NCBI GenBank assembly: GCA_036172665.1
Contig: CM069871.1
Location: 6,076,001-6,140,000, forward strand
Source of the DNA: Prosopocoilus inquinatus
Taxonomy: Eukaryota > Arthropoda > Insecta > Coleoptera > Lucanidae
Direction: 5' to 3'
DNA: 64,000 nucleotides
Below are positions 12,950 to 24,519 of the stretch, one piece after another. The notes beneath the pieces were generated by a model that worked only from the letters and a program-made list of their open reading frames with translations, did no database searches and was not told the origin of the DNA. Every line of letters starts with the position of its first letter. The stretch's first letter is position 1. Both the position numbers and the translations under genes were made by a program.

Positions 12950-14950
12950 GAAAAATGGCCTAATCTTCAATTTATTGCATGAACAAGAAACAAGTAAAAA
13001 CGAATATGGGGGTTAACAACTAATTTTGACGTTTAATTCGATAAAAGAAAACAAAATAAGATCGACCGTGTGGTAGACAAGAAAGAAAAGATAAGATCGA
13101 TCGTATGGGAGATAAAAAAAAACCAAATGAAATCGATAGTATAGTATAAGAAAACTAACCTTAAATAACTCAACTAAAATTTTCTAATTTTAAGAGTATC
13201 GGATCAATAAAATAGAAAATATGTTTGATTCTCTCCCTCTTTCTCTTACGCAATATCTACTGCGATAAACATGTCTCACTCACCCTCACTGATTACATTA
13301 TAACGTGTATTACAGAAAACTAGTCCGATCGCGAGCCTTTAGTATGGCAAAACAAACGCAGTGTACGGCGCACTTTGTTACGCGCAAGTTTAAAGGCCTT
13401 TAGAATGGCAAAACGAACGAAGTGTAGAGTTGTGAGAATTGTGTTCTCTGGTGCTCTTTATTTTTGCCATACAAGAGAGGGGAGTGCGCGTCCGCAACTC
13501 GACTCGTTTTCTGCTTGCTTGTTACTCCTTCAGTTACTTAACCTCCATGAGAGCAGCTTATTACGTGATTGTTTGTGATTGCTTGTTACTCCTTCAGTTA
13601 CTTAACCTCTATGAGAGCTTATTACGTGATTACTAAAATCTACTGTCAAAGTCGAAGGTAATTCTTTCTTCGAAATGTTTCCAACTTAAGAAATATCGAA
13701 AGGGACATTCAATTGTCAGAACAGGAAAGGAAAACGAAAGACGATCGATTTCACAACGAATCTTGACGTTTCGATTCGCCAAAAATAAAAACGAAACAGA
13801 AAAGGAAATCCATCGATCGATCACACAATAAAAGAATACTTTTGTGTTTTTCTTTCTACATCGAAAGGAATGGGAACCAAAAAAGAAAGAAACGGCGACT
13901 ATGCGTATGTTTGTCGAGAAAAGGATAAAAATGTCTAAACGGCATAGTCTTCAGTTGCTCGGAAAAACAAAAGACGGTCGACTGCGCAACGAGTTTTGAC
14001 GTTCAATGATTCCATAAAAGAACAAAAAGGGAAGAAAACAAAATGCGACTTTAAAATTTTTCCTACATCGAAAGGAGAGGGAACCAAAGTCAAAAACCAA
14101 AGAAAAAAACGATTATGTGATTGTTATTTGTCGAAAGAAGAAGGAAAATTCGTAAACGAGGTTATCATCAGTTGCTGGAAAAAAAGACCAAAAGACGATC
14201 GACTGCACATCGCGTTTAATTCAATAAAATGGAAAAATAAAGAAAAACAAATGCGATCGATCGCCCACAAGGAAACTTTGATTTAATTCCTCCTACATCA
14301 AAAGAAATGGAAACGAAAAAAAAACGATTATACGTACATGTATTTATCAAAAAAAAAGGAAAAAATGTCTAAACAACACAGTTACTCGGAGAAACAAAAT
14401 ACGATCGACTGCACAACGAATTTTGACGTTTGATTCCATAAAAGAAAAGAATGAAGAAAACAAATTGCGATAGATCGCACACTATGAGAAACTTTTCGAT
14501 TTTTTTCCCACACCGAAAGGAAAAGGAATCAGTCAAAAACAAACAAAAAATAACAATTGTGCCTATATTTGTCAAAACAACGAAAAAAAATACTCATATA
14601 CGGTTGTTGGAAAAAAAAACAAAAAACGATCGAATACACATCGAGTTTTGACACTTAATCCCATAAAAGAAAAGAGAAAACAAAAACGACAAAATACGAT
14701 CCATCGCATACTGTAAGAAAACTTTGAATTTTTTCCTGCATCGAAAGAAAAGGGAATCAAGGTCAAAATCAAACGAGGACAACGATCACGCGTATATGTG
14801 GCAAATGAAGGAAAAAGAAAAACCTTTCAAAGGCATAATCCTCAGTTAATTCTATAGCGAAACAAAAGATTACGCATGCATACATATATTTGTCAAAAGA
14901 AGGAAAACAAAAAGCGTCTAAAGCTCATATAACGCCATGCAAGATTTGAT
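12950..14950 (+). repeat. A-rich GATCG satellite, about 207-240 bp period
   Basis: Units centre on ACGATCGACTGCACAACGAA then TTTTGACGTTTGATTCCATA then AAAGAAAA, seen near 13744, 13984, 14196, 14403 and 14627. The A-rich strand is the plus strand. Short frames of 60-96 codons on both strands are by-products. Near its left side are a 64-bp tandem duplication (13517-13630) and a second, looser one (about 13335-13420). Confidence 0.8.
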
Positions 14951-15079
14951 ATAAAATTGTATAAAATCATGTACAAAGTGAGAGAGATAGACTACTACAG
15001 TTATTGTTCATCGATTGAATGGATACTTCTCTGTCACTGCGCAATAAATTGCAACAAATTATTACGGATTAATCTGTGG

Positions 15080-16240
15080 TTATGTACATTTCGGCAACCA
15101 CGTGTTGCATGTGTGTTGTTTATTAAACCGGCGCAACATTTTCTGGGAGTGACGTCCGTGCGTCGTTTGAAATCAAAGCTCTTCATTGGTCTAATGTAAC
15201 CACGTTCCTCCGCGTTCTGTTTTTCGATTGGCCCGCCAAGAAAGCGGAATCCGGCAACCATCTTGTCCACATTTTTACTTTACCGTCCGACCCGAGAACG
15301 CACACACGTGGAAACTGGTGTAAAACTGTGTTACAAAATTCAACTGGAATGAATAAAGCTCTACGAGTCTGTTGAGGTGTTTTGTACGCATCATCGCGAA
15401 GGGGTTTATACGATCGTAGAATCCAAGGAGGTATGTGGCAGGATTGTTAAGCGTGGACCTGGACGGTTAAATATGCTTTCTTTGTTACTTTGGAACAGAA
15501 TCCGTTTCGTCGAAGGGTAGAACATTCATAGAATAGCATTTAATAAATGCAATCGTTACAAAATAGAAAATTCAACAGAAGAAGATTTATCCAAATTTTG
15601 TGCATTTTCCTACCGTTTTGAAATATTTACTATTTTTTCTAATTTGTAGCGATGCGCTTTAAACGTAACGGTGCCTTTGCGCAAACTCTAGAATACCCTG
15701 GGAACCGTTGCGAGTAAAGCGAATCTCGCATTTTGGCTGTCTCTTTTTCCAGTGGAGACGCCACCGTCTGGCTGATCGGCGTTCCTGCATTGAAGGTCAC
15801 CGACACTTTCACGAACGGTGGAGGAGCAGTAGTTCGACGTCTCCTCGAGTGTGGCGCTGACTGCTAACGCATTATTTTGGCAACCGCCGGTGAGAAAACG
15901 TCAACGAACAACTGATAGAGTAATACAATAACGTATAATCAGTGAGAGTTTAAGTATATCTTATGAATTACTTCCCCAAAATGCGGAAGCTATGCACAGT
16001 TTATGATTTTTTGCTTATCAACGCACACTGAGGGACTTTAGGAACCGATTCCATAGTGCATTCACCAGTGGGGGTTGTTCCCTGGCGCCTGTATTGCACC
16101 ATCTAACCCATCCCCATCTCCTTCAAAGTCTAGCTTCGGGACAGCTGTTGGAATCACCGCGCGACTTACCACCAGATACCGTAAGCAACCAGAAGAGTAA
16201 CGTAACTGCAGTAAAAGTGGCAGCAAGGTGTCACAGGGGC
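15080..16240 (+). promoter_or_regulatory. GC-richer island with promoter-like motifs
   Basis: This single-copy island interrupts the A-rich satellite, which resumes at about 16245. It has a CRE-like TGACGTC (15150-15156) and two inverted CCAAT boxes (ATTGG at 15185-15189 and 15227-15231) within 80 bases. It also has good splice-like signals: AAGGAG|GTATGT at 15430/15431, a polypyrimidine tract with CCAG ending at 15752, CCG|GTGAGA at 15889/15890, and ACC|GTAAGC at 16180/16181. No frame stays open through the suggested exons, so a non-coding or 5'UTR-only transcript is more likely than a coding one. There is no proof it is transcribed. Confidence 0.35.
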
Positions 16241-16400
16241 CAAAAAGGCATAATCCTCAGATGCTCGGAAAAACAAAAGGCCATCGACTGCAACGAGTTT
16301 TGACGTTTGATTTGATTTGATTTAAAACAAAAAAAAGAATCGTTTGAGAAAACTTTGGATTTTCTTTTCTACATTCTGACTACAAAAAAAAAAAAAAATT
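16241..16400 (+). repeat. Detached remnant of the A-rich satellite
   Basis: The phrases GGCATAATCCTCAGATGCTC and GCAACGAGTTTTGACGTTTG match the array at 12.95-14.95 kb (e.g. 14829-14850, 13984-14010), separated from it by the 15.08-16.24 kb island. Confidence 0.7.
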
Positions 16401-18438
16401 GACCATCACGTTAGGATACCACCACACACACAGATACTTTCGGACGCTCTTGGCTCGTGACTTACTTGGCGCGCGTACCAAATCCGCCACGAGCCGGGTA
16501 CACTATTGCCCACAGATAAGCAAGACAAATTAACGAAAACTTCAAACTGATAACGATAAATGGTTCAATCGACAATCTCATTAATTAATTCTTTATACTC
16601 TACGCTAATTACAGTTATAAAAAAGATTATCACTTACCTTTGCTTGATTTTTAAAATCCTCCGCGTACCGAAGTGTTTTATACGGGGTGTGTTCAAAAAG
16701 TTACTAAGGTAAGGTGATTTGTTTTAAAGACACAAAAATATTATACATAATTTATTTTCTTAAAAAATAGTTCAGCCATTTATATATTATAATACAAAAT
16801 TTCACTATATATACACATAATGTATAATAATAATAATAACAACAAAACAATACGAAAGGCTTCTTCGCATCCGTTTCGGACAAGACATTCGCAGTCACCG
16901 CGAAGCACACATCTAACTCTTCATAATATTAACATTGTTAGTACTTATTTATAAGCCATTTTTCATTTATGTGTTATCGCAGGGCACCATGAAAGTGAGA
17001 ATGTGGTGTTTATGTATGCAACTAAATTTTGACAATGAATGCCATTTCATTCTGGATTTTAAGGTTAATCAGAATCAGGCGATGTTGCAATTTTTTTTTA
17101 TATCACAAAGTGTGTGTATTCACATCCAAATGACATAATTGACAACATCGCTTAATCAAATCTGACTTGAATTGTCACAATTTAACGTAATGTCGTAATG
17201 ATATTAAATTAAATTTATCCAACGCTCACTTCACACAGGCCTGATTCATTGGGTGGGAGAAACCCCGACTTGAAAATTGCACAAATATTACCCATTTTAA
17301 GGTATCTCTCCCTAATCGGAGAGCATAGGTTTTTACGACTCAGACCTGTTTTTGAAGACGGTGTTGATTTGTCTCATTTAAAATGATGGCTAACTGCGAA
17401 AGCAAACAAATAAGGAATGGTTTATACATAATTCAATTTGATTGAAGCGTTGCGTTACATAAATCCTATAGGACTTAAAAATAAAATAACTATGTATGTA
17501 TAACTATAAAAATGATCAACAATATAACATCTGTACATGTACAAAGTTTGAAAGAGGCAAAAATCTGTCGCTAATGATAATAATAATACACGTTGATAAT
17601 TGTTGTAATATGTTTTTTTTTTTTAATGCCGAAATGAGATAAAATAAACGGTTACAAGGACTGCGTCTACCATCCACGATAAATGCCCTCCTAGCACGCG
17701 ATCAGATTGGGGGCTAAACACGCTTTCATAGAACTTGCGAACAAAGTTAAAGCTGTTCAATGAATCTTTCCACTGCAAAAAGAAGTAAGCACAATAAAAG
17801 ACCGGCCGTAAAATGTGATGTATAATAGCCAATTAGCAATACCATCCGCAGAAATGTAAATCTTTTCACTTGCACGGGGAAAATAATGAGCAGGGCACGA
17901 ATTAAATAAATAAATAAATTAAAAAACAAATGCAATGCACAGAACTTCAAATTGCCACCAGATAAGAAAACAAAAAAAAAGAAAAAAAAAGGGGGACGAT
18001 CGATGCAAAATAAATGTTAGCTAATTTGCTAAGCCTGCGCGCCTGCATTTATATAAATTGAGAGGAAATAGATATACGCCGGGGGCGACCTAGTTTTAGG
18101 TTCGGTAAAAAATGACATCGCCAGAATAGTTCGTTACTTCGCGAATGTATTACGAGCCTGATATTTTCCACTCCATCTGACTTAGAAGGATGTCTTTCTG
18201 AAGGAACGCTGTAGATTCACTTATTCTGAATTTAGATCGGGAGGAAAAAAATCTGCGCAATAAATAATTCTGACTTTATCTTATAAATTATAATAATGGT
18301 CAAAACACGAAGATAAAACTCGGGGTTTATGTCGTGTAATTACTTGCCTGTCGAACTACGACGAAAATGGAAAAATATTAAAAAAAAAGGAACAATGGGT
18401 TACACTCGTAATATTACATGCACGCTCTAAATGTGTAG
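16401..18438. other. AT-rich interval, no gene recognised
   Basis: There are inverted GGCTCGTG / CACGAGCC octamers at about 16449-16495 and a TACGGGGTGTGTTC end at 16681. A frame without ATG at about 17222-17387 reads plausibly as protein but has no known relative. Nothing else was recognised. Confidence 0.4.
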
Positions 18439-19194
18439 GTGTGGTTGCCTAACTAACTGAAAGTATGATTTTATCTTTATTTAATTTTGGTGCACCACTC
18501 TACGGCCCTTGTTTAGATCCGTATGATTCAGCTCGTATCCAAAAGGTTCAAAATTCCTGTATAAGGGGGTCATCCACGGCCTGCGGAGATGTGATAGAGT
18601 GTCCCAAAAATTGACAATACTGTTTTGATTCACCCTGTATGGACGAAAATAATTTTATATTGTAGACCTCCAAAATTTAAAACAAAATGCCTTGAAATTT
18701 TTTTGTTGTATCTTCAGAGTTATCGAGATGTAGCGCAATGTATTGGGACATCCTGTACAATATCATTTTAGGTCGAAGACATAATCACTGAATTATTTCC
18801 CTAAATTTTGCTAATATTTGTTATGTTTGTATTCGGTCTGATAATGAAATTGGAAATCCTGTTTTGTGAGGTTGGTATTTATTGCTGAGCTTTACGACCC
18901 GCGCAGCTCGCATCATTTTTTTACTCCCGCTCATTAATTTTAAGAATTATAAATAATACTTTTCGGACTCAAGTCGAAAGAGATTGGGTTTGTATTTCTA
19001 TTGAACACAACAAGTTGCGAAATCACAACACCCTATTAGTTATTAACAGGGAAAAGAATTCAGACCATTTAGTGTCAGATGCTTTTTACGTCCAATGTAC
19101 TCTTTGTTCGCAAAACAAGTGGCCCGAATTCTTTCCCCTGGTTATTAATAAACTGCTACCAGGCTTGTTTGCCAGGGTAGTTAGGCAACCACAC
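18439..19194. mobile_element. 756-bp element with perfect 17-bp terminal inverted repeats
   Basis: GTGTGGTTGCCTAACTA at 18439-18455 is repeated exactly in reverse complement at 19178-19194. The interior contains a reverse-transcriptase remnant (18474-18569) and an ACAGGRTGT-type repeat (about 18597-18765), so it is a composite. It is either a DNA element that captured older debris or two related ends flanking it. Confidence 0.6.
18474..18569 (+). pseudogene. Non-LTR retrotransposon reverse transcriptase fragment
   Basis: The plus-strand frame reads FNFGAPLYGPCLDPYDSARI then QKVQNSCIR. This matches the segment after the catalytic core of Jockey/RTE-type reverse transcriptases, where (N/D)YG-P-YGPCL...RIQKVQNSC(I/L)R is typical. 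Only about 32 codons survive. There is no catalytic YxDD motif or endonuclease nearby, so it is dead. A 70-codon frame at 19015-19227 might be a decayed continuation, but I cannot show it. Confidence 0.7.
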
Positions 19195-20188
19195 TTGCAC
19201 ATTTCGAACGTCCATAAAAAAATGTAGTATAGAGAAATGTCTTCGTTGAAGAACTTATAGGAATCCTCAAATATGTTAAATCGGATGATTTGGTTTACCT
19301 ATAGATCAGCTAAAGTAAATGTAGTTAATAAGTAAGAGTAATAAATAAAAGAAGGAAAATTTTTAAAACAGACGACGTTTCCATTCATTTCGTAAAGTCA
19401 GATATAAATCTTTCAAAGACGTCTGTCTGCCTGTTCATTATTAAATCAAAAGACAAAAGAGATTTTAACGAAGCTGTCGCAAAAAAAAAACAGAAAAGAA
19501 AACAAAACGTTGTGAATTATCGACATTAACTTTCGTCTAAAAATTCGGCCTTACTTTGCAAACAACATTAGCAGTTTATACGCTCCGACACAATACTAGA
19601 TTTATTACAGTTGACAGATGAAAAAATAAATGTAACACGATTTGTCACTGTCACAGCCGTGTTTACAATGAAATCTATTGAAATGTTGATAAAGAACGGG
19701 AAACTTTTTTTTTTTCAGGGGGGGATACGTGGCAGGAACGGCCTCGCGGATTTATATGTCGCGTTAGATTTTCGGCGATTGGAGAGCAGTTAAAAGCGTG
19801 CACTCACGATTATTTTATTCTACGTCCTGCATTCGAACATGTCATTCTCTCAATTTGTATAAACAGCTGACAGAGTTTCGTTCGTATAAAAAAAAAAGAA
19901 GGAAAACAAATTCTTGACGCCATCAAAGACACACTGATAGGTGTAGGTACGTATGTCAGTAGCAGGTAAAAAAAAGTATTCCAAAACCCAAATCTCTTTT
20001 CTTTTAAGAATTTCATCGATTTAAGTACAGTTAAAAAAAGATTTGGAATTAAGAAAAAAGTAGCAAACACAGCTTAGATAACAGAATTAAGTATTGAGTA
20101 TTATCCAGTATCTTTGATAACTTCAAAATCCATGATTTAATTCATAGTCTTATGAAACATACTTAATAACAAACAGTGAGGTTCTGGA
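19195..20188. other. Downstream flank of Atg16, no gene recognised
   Basis: AT-rich DNA with poly-A and poly-T runs. Short frames at 19611-19793 and 19810-20070 have no recognised similarity. Confidence 0.45.
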
Positions 20189-20464
20189 TTTATTAAATCC
20201 TTTTTTTTTTTCATGAAGGTGTGAGGTGAGTCAAAAATAACCTACAAACTATCTATCTAAAAGAAAGTTACATATTGAGTTAGTAGTTACGTCTGTATGA
20301 TCGACATAATTGACAAGTGTAGCTGTGACGTTCAAGGTGGTAAATGAAATAAGTCCAGAACCTCCCTGTATATACTTACAGAACAAAAAAATAATAATTA
20401 CCCGTAAGTGCAATTACGGCTTTAAAATCTTGAAGGCTACTTAACATATCACGGGGGTTTTCAC
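20189..20464 (-). terminator. Probable Atg16 3'UTR with candidate poly(A) signal
   Basis: The stretch after the Atg16 stop has no further coding similarity. The first canonical AATAAA on the minus strand is at 20189-20194, about 270 bases after the stop, so the mRNA probably ends near 20170. The 3'UTR extent is inference. Other AATAAA hexamers occur further left in this AT-rich DNA, so a longer form is possible. Confidence 0.4.
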
Positions 20465-20558
20465 TCATATATCACTCCACACGATCGCTTTCTTGGTCCT
20501 GTCGACGCTGGCGAGGTGGTTGCCGTACGCATGCCAGGCTGTTGCTGTCACGGCAGAC
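20465..20558 (-). CDS. Atg16: Atg16 terminal coding exon with stop codon
   Basis: This is the last coding exon, after a CTGTTCTCCAG acceptor on the minus strand. Its first base completes the Thr codon left by the exon at 26931-27077. The frame reads SAVTATAWHAYGNHLASVD then RTKKAIVWSDI and stops at TGA (20465-20467). It matches the final ATG16L1 blade, human [20 protein letters not shown]...AVLWAQY, with the stop in the same place within a residue or so. An 80-codon frame over the same bases in another phase is a shadow. With this exon the visible CDS is 627 bases and 208 residues, against about 206 in human from the same starting His. Confidence 0.93.
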
Positions 20559-21419
20559 CTGGAGAACAGTCCATGAGACCTTCACAGGGCATGCAAAAAA
20601 TAAACCAGAAGCATGCAGCTGTGCTGCTAGAAGTAGCAGTAAAATAAAAGTAACAATACAAAAAGAAACGAGGAAGAGAAGAAAAATTGAAATTGCTAAG
20701 GTTCTGGGAACCAAAAGGTTACTTCAATTTATTGAAAAAATATTGAATTTAATAGTTTTTAGAATTAAATTTCAGTACTCCAACTTTAATATCATTTAAA
20801 TTTTTGATTTAGTGGAAAAAATAATATTATGTTTGCAAGAGAGGATAAAAAAAGCTGCTACAAAAATAATAGGAGTAGTAAATAATAGTACTATGTGCAA
20901 GTACCTACTTACTATCTTTTTGAAATAAAAAGTGCAAAAAAAATTAGGAATGAGTTTCTTCATTTGTTTCGCAATTAGTTCCCAAGGTGTACTTAAAACT
21001 TCAATAGCACGAAAATTAATTAACAGAAGCGTTTGATTTTTATTTTGCTAAAATTAATTTTACAAATCGACAATTATTTTCAGAAAAAAAAAGACGCCAC
21101 AGTTAACCAGAACTTGTACATTCGTATCATTTTTCTTTTTATTTTGTGTGTAGGGGGTAAGCTGTATTTATTATTTATTCTTAAAACCTTATCCTTAACT
21201 TCTCAGGTTTTTTCGATTTTTTGTCAAAAAATTAACAAGCTTTCCCAATACTGACCTCGATTCTGCGACTTTCCTAGTTTTTACATGTTTAAACAGTTTT
21301 CCATTTCTTTCTGAATTCAAAAAATGAATAATAAACGTACCAAAAAACACCAATTTATTTTATTAATTTTTTTAATTTCACGTGTGTTAATGTGCGAAAA
21401 TTATTACATTCCCTTAAAA

Positions 21420-21770
21420 AATTCTAAACAATTAATTTTAATAACGCGCCAGTTTGTGTGTAAGTAAAGTTTGTTAGTTGACCTTTAACAAAATGTCATA
21501 CTATAGGCAAACTAATGGACGCGAGAGTATGTATGGATTTTTAAATGCCTTAAATGGTTTTTAAAATAACACATAAAAAATTATTAAATAATTAATTTCT
21601 TTAATGTTAATATTTTTAATATACACATGTTTTTAATGGAGAAAATAGTTAAATTCTAAACAATTAATTTTAATACCACGCCAGTTTGCTTGTAAATAAA
21701 TAAAGTCGTAGTATTGGCAAACCAATGAACAAGGGAGTTTCTACGGTTGCCTACTCCACAGGAGGTAAAA
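21420..21770 (+). repeat. Two-copy repeat, about 235-bp spacing
   Basis: ATTCTAAACAATTAATTTTA followed by ATAACGCGCCAGTTTG starts near 21420 and recurs with few changes near 21655. Each is followed by a GGCAAACYAATG phrase. Confidence 0.65.
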
Positions 21771-21842
21771 AAATTCTTTTGCTCAAAAAACTTACGAGTT
21801 CCATAGACAGGTTAATTATTATTATTATTATTATTATTGATG

Positions 21843-21945
21843 AACAGATAAAACAGCGACATCTTACGATCGCCTTTTGACCTGCCATTGCAGTAGGATA
21901 GACAAATTGAAGCGGATTTGGTCCAAATAAGTCCCCCATGTAAGG
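21843..21945 (+). repeat. Dispersed repeat, copy 2 (shared with 138-230)
   Basis: It shares GCGACATCTTACGATCGCCT, GCAGTAGGATAGACAAATTG and AATAAGTCCCCCATG with the left end of the window. An (ATT)n microsatellite precedes it at 21813-21838. Confidence 0.75.
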
Positions 21946-21985
21946 CGGCCATGCTTGCTGTCAAAGCATAATGAAAGTTTTAAAA

Positions 21986-22129
21986 AATTTTGTTGCAAAT
22001 CGTTTTTGATTGCAGTGAAAACCTCGAGCAGCCTCTGTACAGCTGTTTCAGTCCTGCTTGGGGATTCGTCAGCTGTACAGAGGCTGGTCGAGGTTTTCAC
22101 TGCAATCAAAAACGATTTGGAACAAAATT
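21986..22129. repeat. 144-bp near-perfect hairpin with arms of about 60 bp
   Basis: The left arm runs AATTTTGTTGCAAATCG, TTTTTGATTGCAGTGAAAAC, CTCGAGCAGCCTCTGTACAG, CTG. The right arm is its reverse complement with about three mismatches, around a loop of about 24 bases (TTTCAGTCCTGCTTGGGG...). It lies inside the last Atg16 intron, so it would be transcribed. It might act as a fold-back element or a hairpin-RNA precursor; the second option is inference. Confidence 0.85.
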
Positions 22130-24283
22130 ATTATTATTGTTATTTTGACTAAAAATTTGTTAAGCTTTTCATAGTTCACGCAGATTTTGCAATTTTCGTA
22201 TTTCTTTTTTAATATCTGAAGCAATTTTCTACTCTTTTCCAGTTTTTGGATTAATTTCACAAATTCTTTGTACAGTCGCGAGTATTAAATTTTAGTCGTC
22301 ACTGTCGGTCGAAACGTTTGAGTTTTAATTCCAAAAATTCAAGATAAATGTTATAGATTATACCCAGAAAATAATTAGCAAGCGATAAGATAAGAGGAAA
22401 AGAAGTAAAACTTAGAACATAAAGATTCATTTTAATTTTTCTTTATATCCAGGGAAAAAAAAAAAAAAAAACATTGAGAATTGACGCTGTATTATTTTTA
22501 TTTATTTATTTGTCTTAAAAGTTTTTACGTTTTCGTTAAAAAAAATTGGTACATTTCTTTTTTGGGAAGAGGTCTAAACACAAAAATGTATACTTTTAAT
22601 GATTAACGGATTCATGCCCCGTCTTTCAACTTCCTTGTAAATTTATCTTGTTTTGCTCCTTAGAACCAAAAGTCCAAACTATAATTGTCTGCGAAGATTT
22701 TATGAGACAGATAATTCTTTTTTGTAAATAAAAGAAAATTGTCTAAGAAATGTTTGTTATACAGGGTGCTTCAACGTAAGTAATTGCACGCAAGCATCCG
22801 ATTGCATAACGGAATTTCAATCTACATTTATAATTCATTATTATTGCTATGTGTTAAACGATTTAAAATGTTTAATGGATGAGATATAATTATTATTTAA
22901 TTTTTATATCATGCAGATACAATTTCTTTCCTGTTTATTTTTTCTGTAATGAAGAAAATAAACATATAAGATATTAACGTCAGTAACAATGTGATTTAAA
23001 CTGAATTAATATCGGCAATTTTTCAGCGACTTTCGCGGATTAATCGGCCGGTTTTCTCGACGCCCTTCAGCCGACGAGATGCCAGATTATTGTCGCTACG
23101 AAAGCGGCGCCGTGTATTATAATTTAAAAACGAAGCGATAAATTTAACTAATTGATCTAATTTATCCGGTGTGTTTCGTTCGCCAAACCAGTAGATGCAA
23201 CCGTGCAATTTAAACAAGTCGTAATTTAAAACTTGTATGTGGGATAACTATGTTACGAATGCAAATAGAATAAAGTTGAAAATAAATAAACAAATCCGGC
23301 TCGCTTTTCCTCGCTTTGCGCCAGCGTATGTAAATATAAGAGGATTTACGAACAACATTGCCATATGATTATCTCTGAATGAAAAATATAAATAACGAAA
23401 AATAATCAAATTTAACCGTGGATATTATTAATAGTACATCTGTAAAAAAAAGCTTAAAATACACGCGCGCGCATATATAGGGTGATTCAAAATAATATTA
23501 GAGGAGATAATTGAAAATTATGATTTATTTCATTAATCCCTTTGATATTAGGAAGTTATGTATCTACAACTTGAACTGACTAATTAATTATCTTCGTCTT
23601 CTAAATAGTTATTACAATTTGACAAAGTAGATGTAGGATGATGAATGGAATGCAGGTTTGTCTTTGTGTTTCCTATTAATACTGATTGCTAATGCAATCG
23701 GTAATGCAATAAACTCAGCATCCGTTCGGGGTATCGCAGTATCAATAGCGCCTGTACTGCCTGTTGTACACATCGATGTAACTAAAATATGATCCTGCTT
23801 GTCCATTTACGTCCCGTTTTACAGCGAGAATAAAATTAAATTTCGGTTCGGCAATAATCATTTCGCTGTGCACAGGCCACTTTTTCCCTCTTTTCATCGA
23901 TTTAAAGTACTCGTGCAAACTTAATTACTTATCTAAAAATTCCAACGAGAAACTAATTTCAGCATTCGCGTTGACATGATGAAGCCAACCGAAAATAAAA
24001 CGTAGTGGCGAAGAAAATAACGGTTGAAGTCTGCTGCGCGCCGCTGTATTATGGAACTTTTATGAAAATTGTCCGTATATTTAACAAGCAGGATGTATGT
24101 TCTAAAAGTTTTATAATTTCTGATATCCAACGAGGAAATGGGTACGCGGAATCCTTTAATATAAGCAGCGAAGTTGAACCACGCTGGCTCGTGACACCTC
24201 ATCAACTTTAAAGTAACTACCAGTATAGTGACTTTAGAAGAAATAACTTTCAGCTGAAATTCTGGAGAAAATAACACCACGTA

Positions 24284-24309
24284 TGTGTGTGTGTGTGTGG
24301 GTGTGTGTA
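24284..24309 (+). repeat. (GT)n microsatellite
   Basis: About 12 GT dinucleotides with one interruption. Another short (GT)n lies at about 51447-51461. Confidence 0.85.
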
Positions 24310-24519
24310 GACCGCGATAAAAATTCACTCGTCATACTACACTAAACGTATAATTATTATTATCACACAAACAAAATGTATTCATACTTTAACTATATTT
24401 GAACGTAGTTTAAACAAATCAGTTACATAATTGCATTAATTCTTTTAATTTATTAATGATTCAAAAACAGATACTTGTGAAAAAAAAACAGAATTGACAC
24501 CTCTAGTTAAAAAAAAATC

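Noticed and set aside
20472..20714. 80-codon minus frame with a hydrophobic, signal-peptide-like start.
   Set aside because: It runs out of phase through the last Atg16 exon and intron; the hydrophobic stretch comes from AT-rich intron sequence.
23933..24328. 131-codon minus-strand open frame, the longest in the window.
   Set aside because: It starts in a (GT)n microsatellite (THTHTY) and has no known domain or splice context; it lies in an Atg16 intron and looks like a chance opening.
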